Shown: one piece after another, positions 1 through 13,700 of the stretch
How positions within the stretch are numbered: the first letter of the stretch is position 1
Layout: the number at the start of each line of letters is the position of its first letter
DNA from: Lunularia cruciata
Taxonomy: Eukaryota > Streptophyta > Marchantiopsida > Lunulariales > Lunulariaceae
Length of the DNA stretch: 64,000 bases
Reading direction: 5' to 3'
NCBI GenBank assembly: GCA_948567375.1
Contig: OX419755.1
Coordinates: forward strand, 12,467,001-12,531,000
Notes under the pieces: model-generated
The model's input: the letters and a program-made list of their open reading frames with translations, nothing else
Told to the model about the DNA's origin: nothing
Database searches by the model: none
Position numbers and translations under genes: made by a program

Positions 1-3000
1 ACGTATCGGATCCAAATTGTGGATTCACTCCAATTTCGCCCGGTGCTTTATCTTTCGATTATACCTCAGAAAGTGCGCTCTCGTAGTTTGGATATCTTAG
101 TACGGAAAGTGGAGAACATAAATGTATTTATCTTTCTACTAAAAGCAGTTGCGACTATCGGTGAACTCAGATAAACTTACTCACGAAAATTCTTAAAGTT
201 CGAGACAAGTCCTGTACCATTATCGTGCCAGAATATCAGTAGTTTGCTCGCATTTCTGCTTCCCAAATCAAGCCAAAATTCAGCCTTGATTATACTTACA
301 GATATGATTGGTCTTGTAATGTACCGGCCAAATCTGCTGCAAAGGTCTGCGGCTGCGGCTGGTCAGTGCCTGATTTCCGTCTATTGGCCGAAAATTCCAA
401 CCTTTTCTACATGATCGTAAAAGTTTTATAATCCTAACATGTCCCCTACAGGATAGTGATTAGGAAATCCTCAGAGAGTCCGTCAATCATCCCTTGTGAC
501 TAACATAGTACGTGTACTAATGTATTATAGAGGTGCCCGTGAATATATGCTCACAAATTTCTCCTCATGTAAGATACGCACTTTGTTTATTCTCTTTTAC
601 AGGGTTGGGTTCCACTAAATTTCATCATCATTTGGCCAAGTCAAATACAAGGTAAACATCAAGAAGTAAGACAAAATTTGGGATTGCGAAATAGAGTGAA
701 GAGGGTGCTGAGTACTGTTTTTGCACGACACTCTTGATTGCATAGTTTCTGTTCCCTAATTTGTAAACTCTTCGTCCGTAGCCCCCCTTTGACTAGCAAA
801 ACCGATAGCTTAGACTGGCTAGACAATCATTCATCTGGAGAAAGGACACACGAAAAGCTTCGTATGTCCGAACAAAAGGGATTAAAAGTAGTATCAGAAG
901 CCAAAGCAGTTCAGGATCGAGATATTGCTATGTGCAGTTGGACGAACTAGAATGGAGGATTGATGGGAGAGAGTCAAATTACTGGATTCCGGTGGTTCGG
1001 CTGAGGATGGACATGGACAACTATCTGTTTGCAAATGATGGACAAAAAGCTCGAAGGTGTCCGAACAAAAATGTGAGATTTGCACTTGAAGAAAGTTAGA
1101 TTCAAGTAGTATGATAGGTACAAGACGATTGGTTGATGGTCAGTCACTCCATCACCAGCCCTACAGTCGCTAGCTTTCAATGATTATATTCCCCTCAACG
1201 GAAGAAGATGAAGAAGATTTTATCTCTCTTGGTCAAAACCTTTCCCAGTGCCGTTGCTGACTCTTACTAAACTTCTAAGATTTCTATGGATGAAAATGGA
1301 CACCGAAGCCACTGGAAAGTGGGAGATACAGCAACTTTTGACTGCCGTGATCTTATGCTCGAATCATTGCCAACTAAACGGTATGGTAGCGGAGCAGATC
1401 TGCCGAACTCCTTGGAACCGAGAGAATATACAAAACAAAGAGTAGAAATTTAATGTTCATTGACACCAAGCACAATCCTATGGGTCCAAAAGAACAATAA
1501 AATGCGCATAGACTGTACAAAGGAATATAATGATTATGCACCGAAAAGCTGAAGAGAATGTCCAATCACGGAACGCGGGACGTAGGATCTACAGAAACCA
1601 TCAAATTCTTTAAACGAGCCTTTGTTTGGAGATCGTACTATTGGAAACAATCATCAACGGCAGGACCGACGTTGAGATAAGGCTCCATGTTAGAGCAGTT
1701 TGCAACTCGAGTGGTGCTAGCCCACCTTTGGATCGATGTTTCTTCAACCCAGCTCCGATGACCGAAAAGTTTTCATGATTACATGATTACCACTACTCGA
1801 TGAAGAGTACCTACACTTTCGGTTCTTTTCAAATCTCCTGCATCAGCACGACTGAAAATAGATAAAAAAAGGAAATCTGCAAAGAAGAACTCCTTTATTA
1901 ACCTCTGTATATCTAAACTCTATACTCTAATCGGCTAAAAATGACCACGAAAAGGCCACACATCATCAATCACAGCATGCTTTCCAAGGTCAGTCCTTTT
2001 CACCAACATAGTACTAGATATCCTGTTTTGGTCAAGCATTACCCAGACAATTTCATGTCTTTATCATTGTCCATCGTAGTTTCATGCCTTTTCTTTTGTA
2101 TATCAACATGCGGATAGAATTTCAGATTTATGAATTTTAAAGTGATGGAACTCGTTTTATTGTCTCTAGTCGTCTTGGATGAATTCAGACTCGATGGCGC
2201 AGGACTTGAATCTCTAAAATAATATCTAAGTTGTTCCTACATCGCATCTAACCATCTCTAGAAGGTTAAATGCAGTGTATAATAGAAGGAAAGGTGAGAT
2301 GGAAAAGAATATCAAGTTGGTGACACATATTACTTACATTATTTGTTAGTTAGATGTACTGTATTATCCCTTTGCTTAGGAGGAATAAGAGCTCTTGATT
2401 AGAAAAGTAAGAAATGATAGATGTTTGTCCTCATGATATTCTTCGTCTGTGGTTCTAGATATATTGACACTCGATTAATACTCATGCAGTAATAGATGTT
2501 TATCCTTTTGATATTCTTCTGTGATTCTAGACATATTGACTAGTCTTACACGAAATGTCAGTTCCATGTGAAATTGAGTAGATGAGATAAAATTGAGATA
2601 TCCTTACTATCCTTACTATATTCTTGTGTGGTTCTTTCACATTCGCACTCGACTACTGGTCGTGCTCTAAGTTTTGTCAGTAAACGTACCATGTGGAAAT
2701 TTAGTCCAAGATATATCTACCCTCTTCAAACCAAATTATGCACGATATTGAGAGGACTGCTGCGCTCAGCATGTAAACGTGAGATACGAAGAATTTATGC
2801 AAGAGGAAAATGCATCTAACCATATTCATGTCAACTTGAGGTACCAAGATTGTAAGCCAAAAGAAAGACGTGAGGTACTAAGGTTGTATGCAAGAGGAAA
2901 CTGCATCTGACCATATTCAGAGATAGACTTAACCGACCCCCATATTTGGCACTTCGACTTGGCCGATCTCCAAGTTGGCAAAATCTTGAAGCCTTGACTT

Positions 3001-4013
3001 ATTCTTGAAGCCAAGACGGGACTCGTCAGTTGTACATCGCGATGGATTTCACAAACACGACAATTCAAAGCACAATATTGGTTGCCAGCACAACTCACTT
3101 CATGTTAAGGATGCCACGTGGGACCACGTGGCAATTGGGTACTCGGTTAAGTCTTTCTCTGGACCTTATTTTCTGCCTTATTTTGCCCAGTTAACGCTCC
3201 CGTGTGTTCTGTGGTATGGAAGTACGTTAGCGGTTTATGGTCCTTACTTGTCCTAATATCATGCCGTTAATCAGTTAAGTTAAAAGTCACATCAGCGTAG
3301 CCATATGTGAATTTACTTAAGAAAAAGCAAAAGCTGAATTCAGACTTAAAAGTTTCTGGAAATGAACATATTTTGTTTAATAAGTGTCTAGTTTAAGGCG
3401 AAACACGAAGATGCTGGGTACCCAACCTCAACGAAGTTATAGAACTTGTAGTCACATACACGGAAGTCGGAAGTCTAATCTGTCGTATAAAAAAGTATAA
3501 GATTAGTCTACTGTATATGAAAGTCCACACATGCAGAATTTAAAGGAAGGAATGGTTTCACTGAATATGAAACGTACTCTACTTTTCGTTATCCAGAATG
3601 AGGCTTGTTATTAAGACAGCAAAAAGTAGTCTGTCATCCGTAAATGACACGCGAAACCAGAGTTAAAGTGTTTGATATATGCCGCACCACATGTTAATGT
3701 CGCCTTAGTAAGGTAGTTTCTTTTGATCTTTCCACGTTGAATTTTCCCATCATAGTCGTATGTTAAATGTTGGTCCTTTATACCATCTCACCTTCTCCTT
3801 TCCCCTTCCTGGTAACTTACTATGTAAATAGAGCAAAGGGAATAGAATAACACAACGTACTAATCCTTATATGAGACAGAGAGGAAGATTGAAACAAACA
3901 TCATACAGTTTTCTCTTTATTTTGAGTCTTAAGATTTGCGTGAAATCTTTTACCAATATCTGAATCGTGGGATAGAGCCAAATGAACCGGCGACCCAATC
4001 AAAGGCCAGAATA
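1..4013. other. Region without a resolvable gene
   Basis: All open frames here are under 100 codons and none shows a domain I recognise. A short motif, GTCCGAACAAAA, occurs twice (near 866 and 1061) in similar surroundings, suggesting a small old duplication. Exons of an intron-rich gene could be hidden here, but I could not assemble any with consistent splice phases. Confidence 0.5.
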
Positions 4014-4462
4014 GTGCGAAACTGCCGTCTCCAGCGGGTCGAGACTTTCGGACGAAAACAAAAGATAAATATTATTTTCCCCGCACTTTGCTTGTTTTGA
4101 TACATTACAGGGTCGAGGGCTTCTCCTTTCAAGACTTGGGCTTGAAATCCATAAGGCCACAAAGCGGCTTGATGGTTTCGCCTTGCGCCAGGATAAAGAA
4201 GATTAAAATTAATCATATGGCTTGCAGTCCGCTGGAACAATTTGCAGGTTCCTAAAGTGAAGGTACATGGGAGCCGCCGTCATAACTATGGCTTTGCGTT
4301 TATACACAAGCAAAGCAGCGCAAACAATCCCTAGAGCAGCTAGCGCCAACTTGAAAGTTATAAATTTGCTGTTCATCTATAAGCGAAACTGCCGTCGTCC
4401 GCTGGTCGAGACCTTCGGACGAAAACAAAAAATAAATATTTTTGTTTTCTGCGCTTTTTCAA
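4014..4462 (+). repeat. Direct repeat pair of about 75 bp with a palindromic core
   Basis: The segment at about 4014-4095 is repeated at about 4383-4462. Both start with GCGAAACTGCCGTC, share a core GGTCGAGAC(C/T)TTCGGACG, and run into an A-rich stretch with ATAAATATT. In the second copy the core carries nested inverted repeats: CGTCCG pairs with CGGACG, and GGTC pairs with GACC around a GA centre. The first copy has the inner arms weakened by one base. Short ORFs on both strands cross the copies and are probably incidental. Confidence 0.6.
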
Positions 4463-7339
4463 TAAGCGCTGGTTTTCCGATAAAGTTTTTAACGACTTTT
4501 TATCCAGATCGTTTTTGCGTTTTGGATATGAAGTCTCATTTAAAGCTTTAGACAAAGGTGTTTTTGAAATCTCGGGTCCTTAGGGAATTTCATACACAAT
4601 TCGAAAAATGGCCCAGCAAATAAGTAAAATTCAAAGTGGACTCCAATGGGAGGTTAGATTTGAACCTAATAGTTACGAGTTACGCCCAGGTCGTTCCTGC
4701 AGATAAGAAATAAGAATATGATAAATATGTACCTGATAAGGATTTTTACGAGTTCTTATTTATACCAAAAACAACAAAACCTATAACTATGAGCTAAGCT
4801 CTATCGTATAAAACAAATTTATCAGAGATTTGTTTATAAAACTGGGTGGAAGTATGAGCGTCAAAAAGTCAACGAGGTATGCTTTTCCTATTTAAAATAG
4901 AAGAAATTTCTTTACCGTATTGACTCTCCAGTACCTCTTTGACAAAAATGGATTCTACAAGTTGAAGAGGTCGTTGAAGACGAATTTGGTGAAGGTTCCC
5001 ATAAGTGGCTCTGCGTATAACTGGACCAAGTTTCTAGCCTTTTCTATTCGTGAGAATTATCCTCACGTGCGGATTCGACCATGAATATGTAAGACTCCTT
5101 ATATATCAAACATTATAATTGACATATACTCGCACACGTAAATAGGTAAATTAAGATCGTCGACCATGATTGACGATTACCGCCTATCTCTTATTTGCAG
5201 CCGCAAAAACTCAAACGCAGAGAAGATTCTTGTTAATCTTAGAAGAAAAAATGGTTGAAGTTTTATATTATTTCAATTTAAATCATAGTAGTATTACATA
5301 CTTATGCTATTAATCTGATTCACAAAGTATTCTTTAACGTTCTGAAGCACACCTTACGTGATTACTTGTCAGACACTGAAAATAAATAGAGTAAGACTTG
5401 CCATTGGAGACCTATGCTTTTGCCTCAATCCATTTTGTCTGTAAGCATCATGAGCTGTGCTTTCATTTGATCAGGTAGTCTTTCGAGACTCCCATTACAC
5501 CAAAAACAACATTCTCCGAGGACACTACCAATACTCATGTTCTTGTGTTATATATGTGCAACAACATCTAGCCAAGTATCTTCTTTCAAGGACATGGTTA
5601 ATTGTCCTATTCGTGGTAGAGAAGATACAAAATATATATTTAGAAATTAATATCTCTACGGAACGGATGCTGAAACTATCTTTAACGTACCAAGCACCGC
5701 AAGATTTATTAATATATTTCATGTCGCTAACATGGGTGACCTTCTTGGGAGCTCTTCGGCTGTCCTTTAGGTACAGGACAGGTATAGCTTGGTCACCAGA
5801 CTGGAGCCCAAAGCATATTTCAGTTTTTACAGTTCAACACTCAATTATAAAATACAAAGTATGGGAGGTAGAGAATTCAGCTTTCAGAGAAAAATCATGC
5901 TGTCTCTTGTGGACGAGACAAGAAATTGTTCTCCAGTAAAAAGGTGCAAACAAGATTAAACTAAATGAACATCATTGCGCTTGGTGATTATGTGCATATC
6001 TCAGCAGACGAATATTTCTATTGTCCATATGCAGAGGACTCTGAAGGTTAATAGTTTAGCTTAATGCGCAGGGATTAGGTGATGGGTTTTTGTCATAGGA
6101 AGAAAATATGATCCGCTACTCTTGTGTGTAGGGAATGTAAGTCAACTACTCATTTAAAATAAAGTAATCCCCTTGTTGGGCTCCACTAAATAGATACCTT
6201 GTCAACGAAGTAACAACATACCTTGGCGGTTTAATTTCCCTTGTGAATAATTGATTTTGGCATTTGCTGCAAGAAGGAGAACTCGATCTAGAAGTAGGGA
6301 GCGGCGAGGTGGTTGGTCCACCATGGAGGAAATATAAGTTGCAATTTCTATGGTCAAACCAAAGTGTATTCATTGGTTTATAGCTGTCGTCTAACATCGG
6401 GTGAGTTCGGTTCTCCTCGCGATTAGTGCCTTTTGTTTTAGAGTTAATTACTCATAAGCAGCAGGAGCAGTTGCACTATTTCCCAACTGCAAAGATCCTG
6501 GTAATGATATGTTAATGTGTCTGGTTGATAAGCTGATGCGCTCTTGTCCTAATAAGGATAAGTTGAGCCAACCAATTGTTGCCGACCACCATATCTTCAT
6601 CTCAATGATCATTAATATGAAAAGTCAAGACGTTTTAATGGACGTTCACTATTGGACCCTCTTTTGTTTCAACCAAGAAGAAGTAGATTAAGACTAGGAA
6701 CTTGAAGTGACGAAAAGCGTTATCAACATGTAATGGTCGTAAGTCCTGAACACATGTGGTTCTCCAACGAGTGGGAATCTCGAAGAGAAAAGGTTGTTAG
6801 TAATTATATTGTTACACGATTACTGTCTTCATACCGTGCATGAATTCGACGAGATTGAAGATCTGCGTGTTGGAAATCGGCAGGAAGTAGAGTACTGTGG
6901 AGTGTTCTTGAGCCGAGTAATCTACGGTATTATTGGGGCAATTGGTGTAATAAGAGTGTGTTCCATGCTTACGTGCTTGTTGCGAATCCCTAGTAAGGAA
7001 ATGAGAAGCGGGAAGGAAAGTCAAGTTTTTCATAATAATCAGCAGAGATTGATTACGAGTTGTTAACACGAACGATAAGTTTTTGTGAGGAGCGAGAAGC
7101 GCATGCACAAAGCGAACACGCATAGATTCACAACTCTACGTTTGGCAGACGAGAGGCAATGAGGGAGTAAGGACGCGAGAGGGCTACAGGATCGGCCGAC
7201 ACGGCACGTATTGCGATGAAGCAAGTCTTCTGGTGCAACATGCGCAGGTTTTTGTTGGAAGAACTGCGTCGACGGAGGGTGCAAGTCGTCGTGGCCATTA
7301 CAACGGTGAGGGAGGGAGGAGCAACAGCTGTTATCGACT
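4463..7339. other. Region with open frames but no recognised gene
   Basis: The longest frame is 5457-5939 (+, 160 codons). It is hydrophobic and aromatic-rich and shows no domain or composition that marks a real protein. A minus-strand frame at 6146-6397 contains a CSKC pair but nothing more. Splice-like sites exist, but no multi-exon model with consistent phases was found. Confidence 0.4.
5457..5939 (+). CDS. Hypothetical ORF, 160 aa, doubtful
   Basis: This is the longest uninterrupted frame in the first 10 kb. It begins MLSFDQVVFRDSH and ends at a stop at 5937-5939. Hydrophobic stretches (for example near residues 45-55 and 85-100) could form membrane segments, but the composition is also what AT-rich noncoding DNA gives. 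I recognise no family, see no conserved motif, and find no clear promoter or flanking exon. A chance ORF is the more likely reading. Confidence 0.15.
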   Translation: MLSFDQVVFRDSHYTKNNILRGHYQYSCSCVIYVQQHLAKYLLSRTWLIVLFVVEKIQNIYLEINISTERMLKLSLTYQAPQDLLIYFMSLTWVTFLGALRLSFRYRTGIAWSPDWSPKHISVFTVQHSIIKYKVWEVENSAFREKSCCLLWTRQEIVLQ

Positions 7340-8275
7340 TGTCGTGGCCACTTCAATCGGCAGCAACTACGACGGAGGATTGTCAGATAAGTGCTAGGCG
7401 CGGTAAGTTTGATAATGCTGAATCCTATATGACAATTATTGCTAAATAGCTGGTGTTTTCCACATCTTGTTCAAGTTTCTAGCACCAGAGAGAAGATACT
7501 GTGTGTTCACATCCATGATGCCACTTCAATCGGCATTATTTGCGACTGAGGATTATGAGGTATGTGCTACACTCGTTAAGTTGGATTATGTTCATGCTCG
7601 ACGAGAATGGTCGCTCTATAGCCTTTGTTACCTCATTTTGGTAAAGGTTTTACCACCGGACAGAAGCTACTTTGCGATTACGTCCATCACGCCACTTTAG
7701 GAGGCGCTCCCTCTCCCGTATCTACGCCGGAGAACTATAAGACAAATGCTAGACTCAGTAAGGTGGATTAGCTTGATGTTAAATGGAGAATCCTTGCTAA
7801 AAACCTTCTACTTCGATATCTCGTTTAAGATTCTGATACTAGATAGAACACACTGTGTGTTAAGCGTCCATGATGGCAGTTCAATCGGCACTATATACGA
7901 AGGAGGACTATCAGATAAGGGCCGAACTCAGTTAGTTGGAGAACGGTTGCTAATTAGCTTCTATTTCCTTATCCTCTTTAAAGGTTTTAGCACCAGTAAA
8001 AGGCTACTGTGCATTTTCGTCCATGACGCCACTTTTGTCGGCACTATCTACTACGGAGGATTATTGGATTAGTGCTAGACTCGGTAAGTTGGATTATGTT
8101 GATGCTGCAATGAGACTGGTTGTGAGATGGCTTCTGTTCTCATCTCTTGTTAAAGAATCTGTTACCATCAATTCGCTAAATCGAGAGAAGGTTCTATGCG
8201 TTTATATCCTTGGCCCTCGCTGCGCCTACAACATTATCTGCGAAATATAAGACGGTGTTATGTTGGACTAAGCTC
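7340..8275 (+). repeat. Tandem array of diverged units (about 150-185 bp) with exon-like structure
   Basis: At least five related units start near 7346, 7521, 7692, 7877 and 8030, with a partial sixth near 8206. Each has the same order: a pyrimidine-rich stretch ending in AAG or AAAG, a GTTTTAGCACCA-like segment, a CCATGATGCCACTTCAATCGGCA-like segment (variants differ), a GCTAGACTCG-like segment, then GTAAGTTTG or GTAAGTTGG. The borders resemble 3' and 5' splice sites. In one frame several units encode related peptides, e.g. SALFATEDYEVCATLV and SALSTTEDYWISARLG; others carry stops or frameshifts. It could be a decayed gene with tandemly duplicated exons, or a noncoding minisatellite whose resemblance to exons is accidental. 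Confidence 0.6.
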
Positions 8276-10715
8276 GTATGGCTGCCGTATCTTCGATGAA
8301 GGCAATCCAGGTGATAAGTGAAAGAGGCTTGTGTATTAGATCCATAAACTTCGTGCTATTCCCGCGAATGAATCCTTCTGTTCGTCTGGTCAGATTCATA
8401 AACTTCCCTGCAAAGCGCAGATGCGCCATGTGTGCAGTGATCAATCCCGGTCCGAAGCCAGGACTGTTTCTCTGTTTGGTCTGATAGGTCTTCCTACAAG
8501 CTGTGCTATGCCACCGGGTGGTCCGCGTGACCCTAGCTCTCCTCACTGTTCGACTGAATGTTCTCTACAGAGGTCTTCAGAGTAAGGTTTCAACTTCGGG
8601 AGGCCGGCGAAAGGCTTGCCACCAATTACGATGGATCGACGCTGACCAGCACCTAGCAAGTTCCTTGCATTGAGAAGTTCCCGTCTGCATGAGATGGTCA
8701 ACAACTTTTCGTCACCTGCAGTAAGAACTTGTAGTCTGGGCCGACGATTCTTTTACTGTCAACATTTATCTGGCATTCTTGGTAGGCCCGGGCGATTCTA
8801 TGCTCATCTACAGTGTACCAATCCTCATCTGCACACAGTGTCGAGCGCCTGTGTCTCAAGTCACTACTGCACTGCACATGTCTCACAGTGAGATGATTCT
8901 GTCACAGAAGCCTTGCAGCTTTTGTGATTAGATCTTGCAGATCTTCTCTGTTTCCATTTCCACCATGTCGACCAGACTCTCGGTACTAGTATCCATCGAT
9001 TGAATGGTTACAACTTTTCAGATTGGTGCGATTCAGATAAACTATTTCCGTACAATAAGGCTATCAATCAATCAACTGTCACGCTCAGAGATGGCCGCGC
9101 CTGTCTGCCGCGTATACTTAGTTTGAAAGAGGTGGCGTACAGAGTGCGTGACTCAACAGCTCGTTGTTATATATGCTGTTATGCAACCCTCCCGGGTTTT
9201 GATCCGTTGATGTCTCAAGCCTGAGTACAGATAACTTCTGGCAGACGCTGTGAATTATTAGATTGATCCACACATTGTACATACCTTCGTCCGACAGTGA
9301 CACGATGCTTCGGATCCAGGTAATAATCCTGGAAGCGGAAGGCAAGTTGGAAAGGAAAATTGTGGTAAAAATCGAAGATCCTGTCGAGACTGACTAAAAT
9401 TAGGTCCGAGATTCCAGGTCTGATGAGAACCATGTCTACTGCCTTCCATTTGCAATTTCCAATTTTGTAAAGTTACACTGAATCTTTATTAGTTCATTTA
9501 TAACGAGCTCGGAACTCAATGCGCCATACGTAAAATTACTTTCCATTGTTGCTACCTACTTCTGAACAATCTGCATTCTGGTGCGCATTGCTCAATTTCT
9601 TCGATCTACAGGGGTCGATTTCCCAGAGCTGAATGACAGCCATGAATGCATTTCAGATACTTCAAGCATTTTTAGGAGAGTCCACCTCCCAACCCCGGCA
9701 AAGGCAATGCACTTTGGCGAGAGTTGCCATGTAATCACCTGACCTGCGACACCTCAAGGCAGTTCACTTAATGCACGATGCTTCTGCATCCATTACGTGA
9801 AGGAGGGCATTTAATTGGAGTGACAAAGGAAAAGTCAAAACAAATGCCTTCACGACACTATTGAGAATGTAGTACAAAAGAAAAGCGATGTTCGTGTGGC
9901 TTTGTATCGTGTATATCGAAGCTTTCCTAGAAGCTCACCCGTTCCACACTTTTGGAATCTCGGATTGAGCAACCTCCCCCAACCCCCATGGCAAGAAGAA
10001 GATTCCGCTTCTTAGGATCCTTGTGACTAATGGAAAGTAGAGTTCCCTTATGGCTGATCATCCATCTATCTTGGCATCTAGATCGTGGTCACGGGGAAAC
10101 CGATCGTGAAAAGGCCATGCATTGCAGGAGAGCCAGAGAGACAGATAGAGTTGGAATTCACTCAAAATATCAGTCCTGACTTCAGCAATATCAGTCCGGA
10201 CTCCTGCTACTCCTCATGCTCGAGGAGAGAACGGGCACATTCTACCAAATAATCCTCATCTCCAAAGAAGATGGAAATTCTTAAGAGACCATGTCTACAG
10301 TAGGCAAACGAGGGTTTCGTTCACTTCCATCGAGGGGGGGAAGACAGACCATCTGAATATCATAATTGTACCGACTGTTGCCTTTTGAAACCTCAGAGCA
10401 CGCACTCTAAACACTGTGCTAAGAAGTAAGGAGGGCAGCTAAAAATGTTATGGGGGGGTACAGCTGGAACTAATTCTCAGCACGTGCTGGCCATACCCTT
10501 GCAACCAAATAGCACGCATCTATGAAACACCGAGCAAGACTTCCAAACCCGAAGTAAAATTCTGGAGCAGGTCCACGGAAGCAGCTCAAGATTTCCTGAC
10601 CCTAAAGTGCATCTAGCACGAGGTTGCCAAGGCCTTACGTCTCCAGACATGCCATAAAGGAAAACTCGAGCAGGCCTTCGTGATGGACTGGAGCAACTTT
10701 CAGATAAAGGGACTC
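8276..10715. other. Intergenic region downstream of the TPR gene
   Basis: No gene was resolved. A motif AATATCAGTCC(T/G)GACT occurs at about 10167 and 10188, and again at about 11323 inside an intron of the neighbouring TPR gene. The last few hundred bases before 10716 probably contain the 3' untranslated region of that minus-strand gene, but no clear polyadenylation signal stands out. Confidence 0.4.
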
Positions 10716-13700
10716 TCACACGCTTCGAGATGACTCAAAAGTGAACAGTATGCAGCCTTTCGGTTTCTCTGTGACGAAACTAGTCGCCGAGCAGACATCC
10801 GGTAAGTCCCCTTTGTACATATTGCTGGCAAGGTAGTGGTGTCTATCTCATGAGGGGCATCTATGAGTTTCAGCTTCAGCTTACTATAATGTCCTTAAGA
10901 GCATCGTGAGTCCATGACTTGTTAGTGCTTTTAATTGTTTACATAGGGAAGTCCACTGACAATAAAAGTGAGACGAGTCTCTGGACCGGTGTGCACTGAA
11001 GAATTTTGTTTTATACAATGTCACGTACCTGGATCCATATGGGCTTCGAACAGCTGCAACCATAGCTTCTTTCGCGGCAGTCAGATTATCCTGTGGAGCG
11101 GCAAACAATTGAATTAATCAGAACGTCTCTGTGTCTCAGTAGAAGCGTTCGCGCATACAGTTTCGGTTCTGTTCAGGATCCACCAACCTGAGCCGATGCG
11201 GAAACAGGTTCAAATCGGTTTGGTTTCTATATTAGTCCGACATGCATTTCAGACCTAAATGGATGAACACGAGTTGGACACGTCCTAAGAGTACTACTCT
11301 CTAATCTTCCCTTGACAAATATCAGTCCGGACTTCAGCAAAGCCAGCTAGCAATACCGGACATCCGCAGAAGTTACATACCGTGATTTCATGGTACAGTC
11401 CAGTATACAAGCTGGCATAGAAGAATTCTGCTCCTCCAGTGTTACTAACCGATAGTAAGATCTGCACAAAGACATCATCAGAACTCTTTCTCTCTGAGTA
11501 CTTTCCTAATGTTTGCGAAATTGCATAAGCATAGAATAGTCCGATGGGAGAATATTAGGGAGATATCTAAAGCTTAGTGCAACACAATCTTCTTTGGTGT
11601 CCAGCGATCAGTGAATATTTTGCTGCTCTTGGCAATCAATTTCCTCTTGCTCTGAGCCTACCTCATCTACTGATCTTCCATCTCTAAGAACCTCGTAGAT
11701 CTTTCTCATTATCGGCCGCCCGTCTGTACCGACCTAGTATTGAAACAGGAGTTAGATCTCATCATGTTCATGGTCTTTACACCCAGAACATCATACTTTT
11801 CAACAACTTGAAGCATGCCTTAAGCATTGGCACGGCAAGAACCCTGATGGTTCCCTTAACCTAAATGTGCGATAGTAGGGCACTCTTTCCATCTGATGTT
11901 AGCAGTCACCCCTATCATGTCCGTTTCAACAGCTTAAAATGAGAACCTCCACTTTCCAATACACTTAAAATCCACACCAGTGGATGAGGGTTTTGCTGGT
12001 CTACAAGGTGTTACATACTTTCAAATATCTTCGCCGCGCCTCTTCAACACCATACAGTTTAGCTTCACACAAGAAGGTCCAGATGGCCTGCATCACAGCT
12101 CTCTTAGATTAAACAGGACGGGGTTGTCATCTCTGAAATGAGTTGATCATGGTCTCTTTGTAGTGACTATAGCAGTGTCCTTGGAGGGATCATAGTTGCT
12201 AACATTTTAAGGCGCTAGTGGTTCATGATTCCCACAAAGTACTGATCCGACCTTACTAGCCAAGTGTATCCACAACACCTGTCATCTCAGACATTGATGC
12301 GTACTACCTTTACCTTATTTCCACGTCTTACTGGAAAATAGTACTACACGTATGAGCACCTGTGAGCTTGCAACTGCAAGATACAACTTTGTAACAAGAG
12401 GTGAAGAAGCCTCCTACAATGCATTTCTGTCAAATCGTACGTACCTCCTTTCGAGCACCTTAAGATAGAGATAGTTCTTGCTGATATCAAGACATATGAC
12501 TAATTATGTCTTCATCCTCTCTCTCTACAACTTCCCACTACATTGCATCCTTCACTCACCACCTATTTCACGATTCTTTACTGCAGTCAAAGCGGGGCAA
12601 AAGATTCAGTACACTCACCTCTTCAGTGTCGTTTGGGTTAACAGCAACATCGTCCCTGAACTGAGCTGCTCCGTCCTCAAATCTGAAAAATTGGAGAAAT
12701 AGAGTCAAAAAGTTAAGTTCGCAGTAAAACTCTCCACCAAAAGAGATCCTTCCCAGCTCTTCGTTAAGTCCAGAGAAATTTATACAACGTCCCACAGACA
12801 GCAAAAGTTACAATTATATTACCTCTCAATGCATATCGTAGTCACCGAGAGACCTTCTATATTCTCAAGCACTACTAACCTTCAGCATTTTCAGACATGC
12901 GATAGGGGAGGCAAGTAAGAGCCTGCAAGTTAGAACACCAACTGTACCTGTCCAAATAATACAGGGAGAGTCCTCGCTGCCATAGATCTATATGAAGAAT
13001 CACAAGTCACAGACAAAGAAGAAGGTTCAAAACCATGATACCGTAAGAAGGTCTCCATTTTAGCATGTGAAACCCAAGGGACACTCATACTTCGTTATAA
13101 TTGGACTGAGGAAGATCAGAAACGGAAACACGTACTACCATCCGAGCTCAGTGAAAACCGCACATGGCCTTTGTCGAGGATCCAGCTGCATTGCTTCGTC
13201 AAACTTCTCCACAGACTCCTTCACCTTACCCTGCAAAGGAAACATTTGTTGTGCTTCTCCAATTAGGACATCGCTCATTGATACTCCGCATTCAAAACAA
13301 GTTCTAACACAAGTCCGCCAATCTCGAAGGCATGGAAACTCCCAAGATATATCAGGTTTTACTTGGGACACTTCAAGTTCTTCTGTTATCACAGTTTCAT
13401 TAGAGGAATGCCCCTAATACAAAAGCATTTGTATTCTCTTTTAGATGTACAGTTGGGTATTCAGGCCATTTCTGATGCTCGCTTGTCAGTCTGATTCCTG
13501 TTGTAGTTATAGTGTTGTTGTTGTTGTACTTTCAGGATCCAGGATTTCACGTTTTTGAGAAGAACCCACATGCATTTTGGAGTGGACATCAACATCTTAA
13601 CATTATATACTCAGCGAGAAGTTGTCAGCCATACTAAAATACGAGGTGCCTTGTCATGTACACCAAAACCTCCATAGTCTTATCGGACTCGAGGTCGTGC

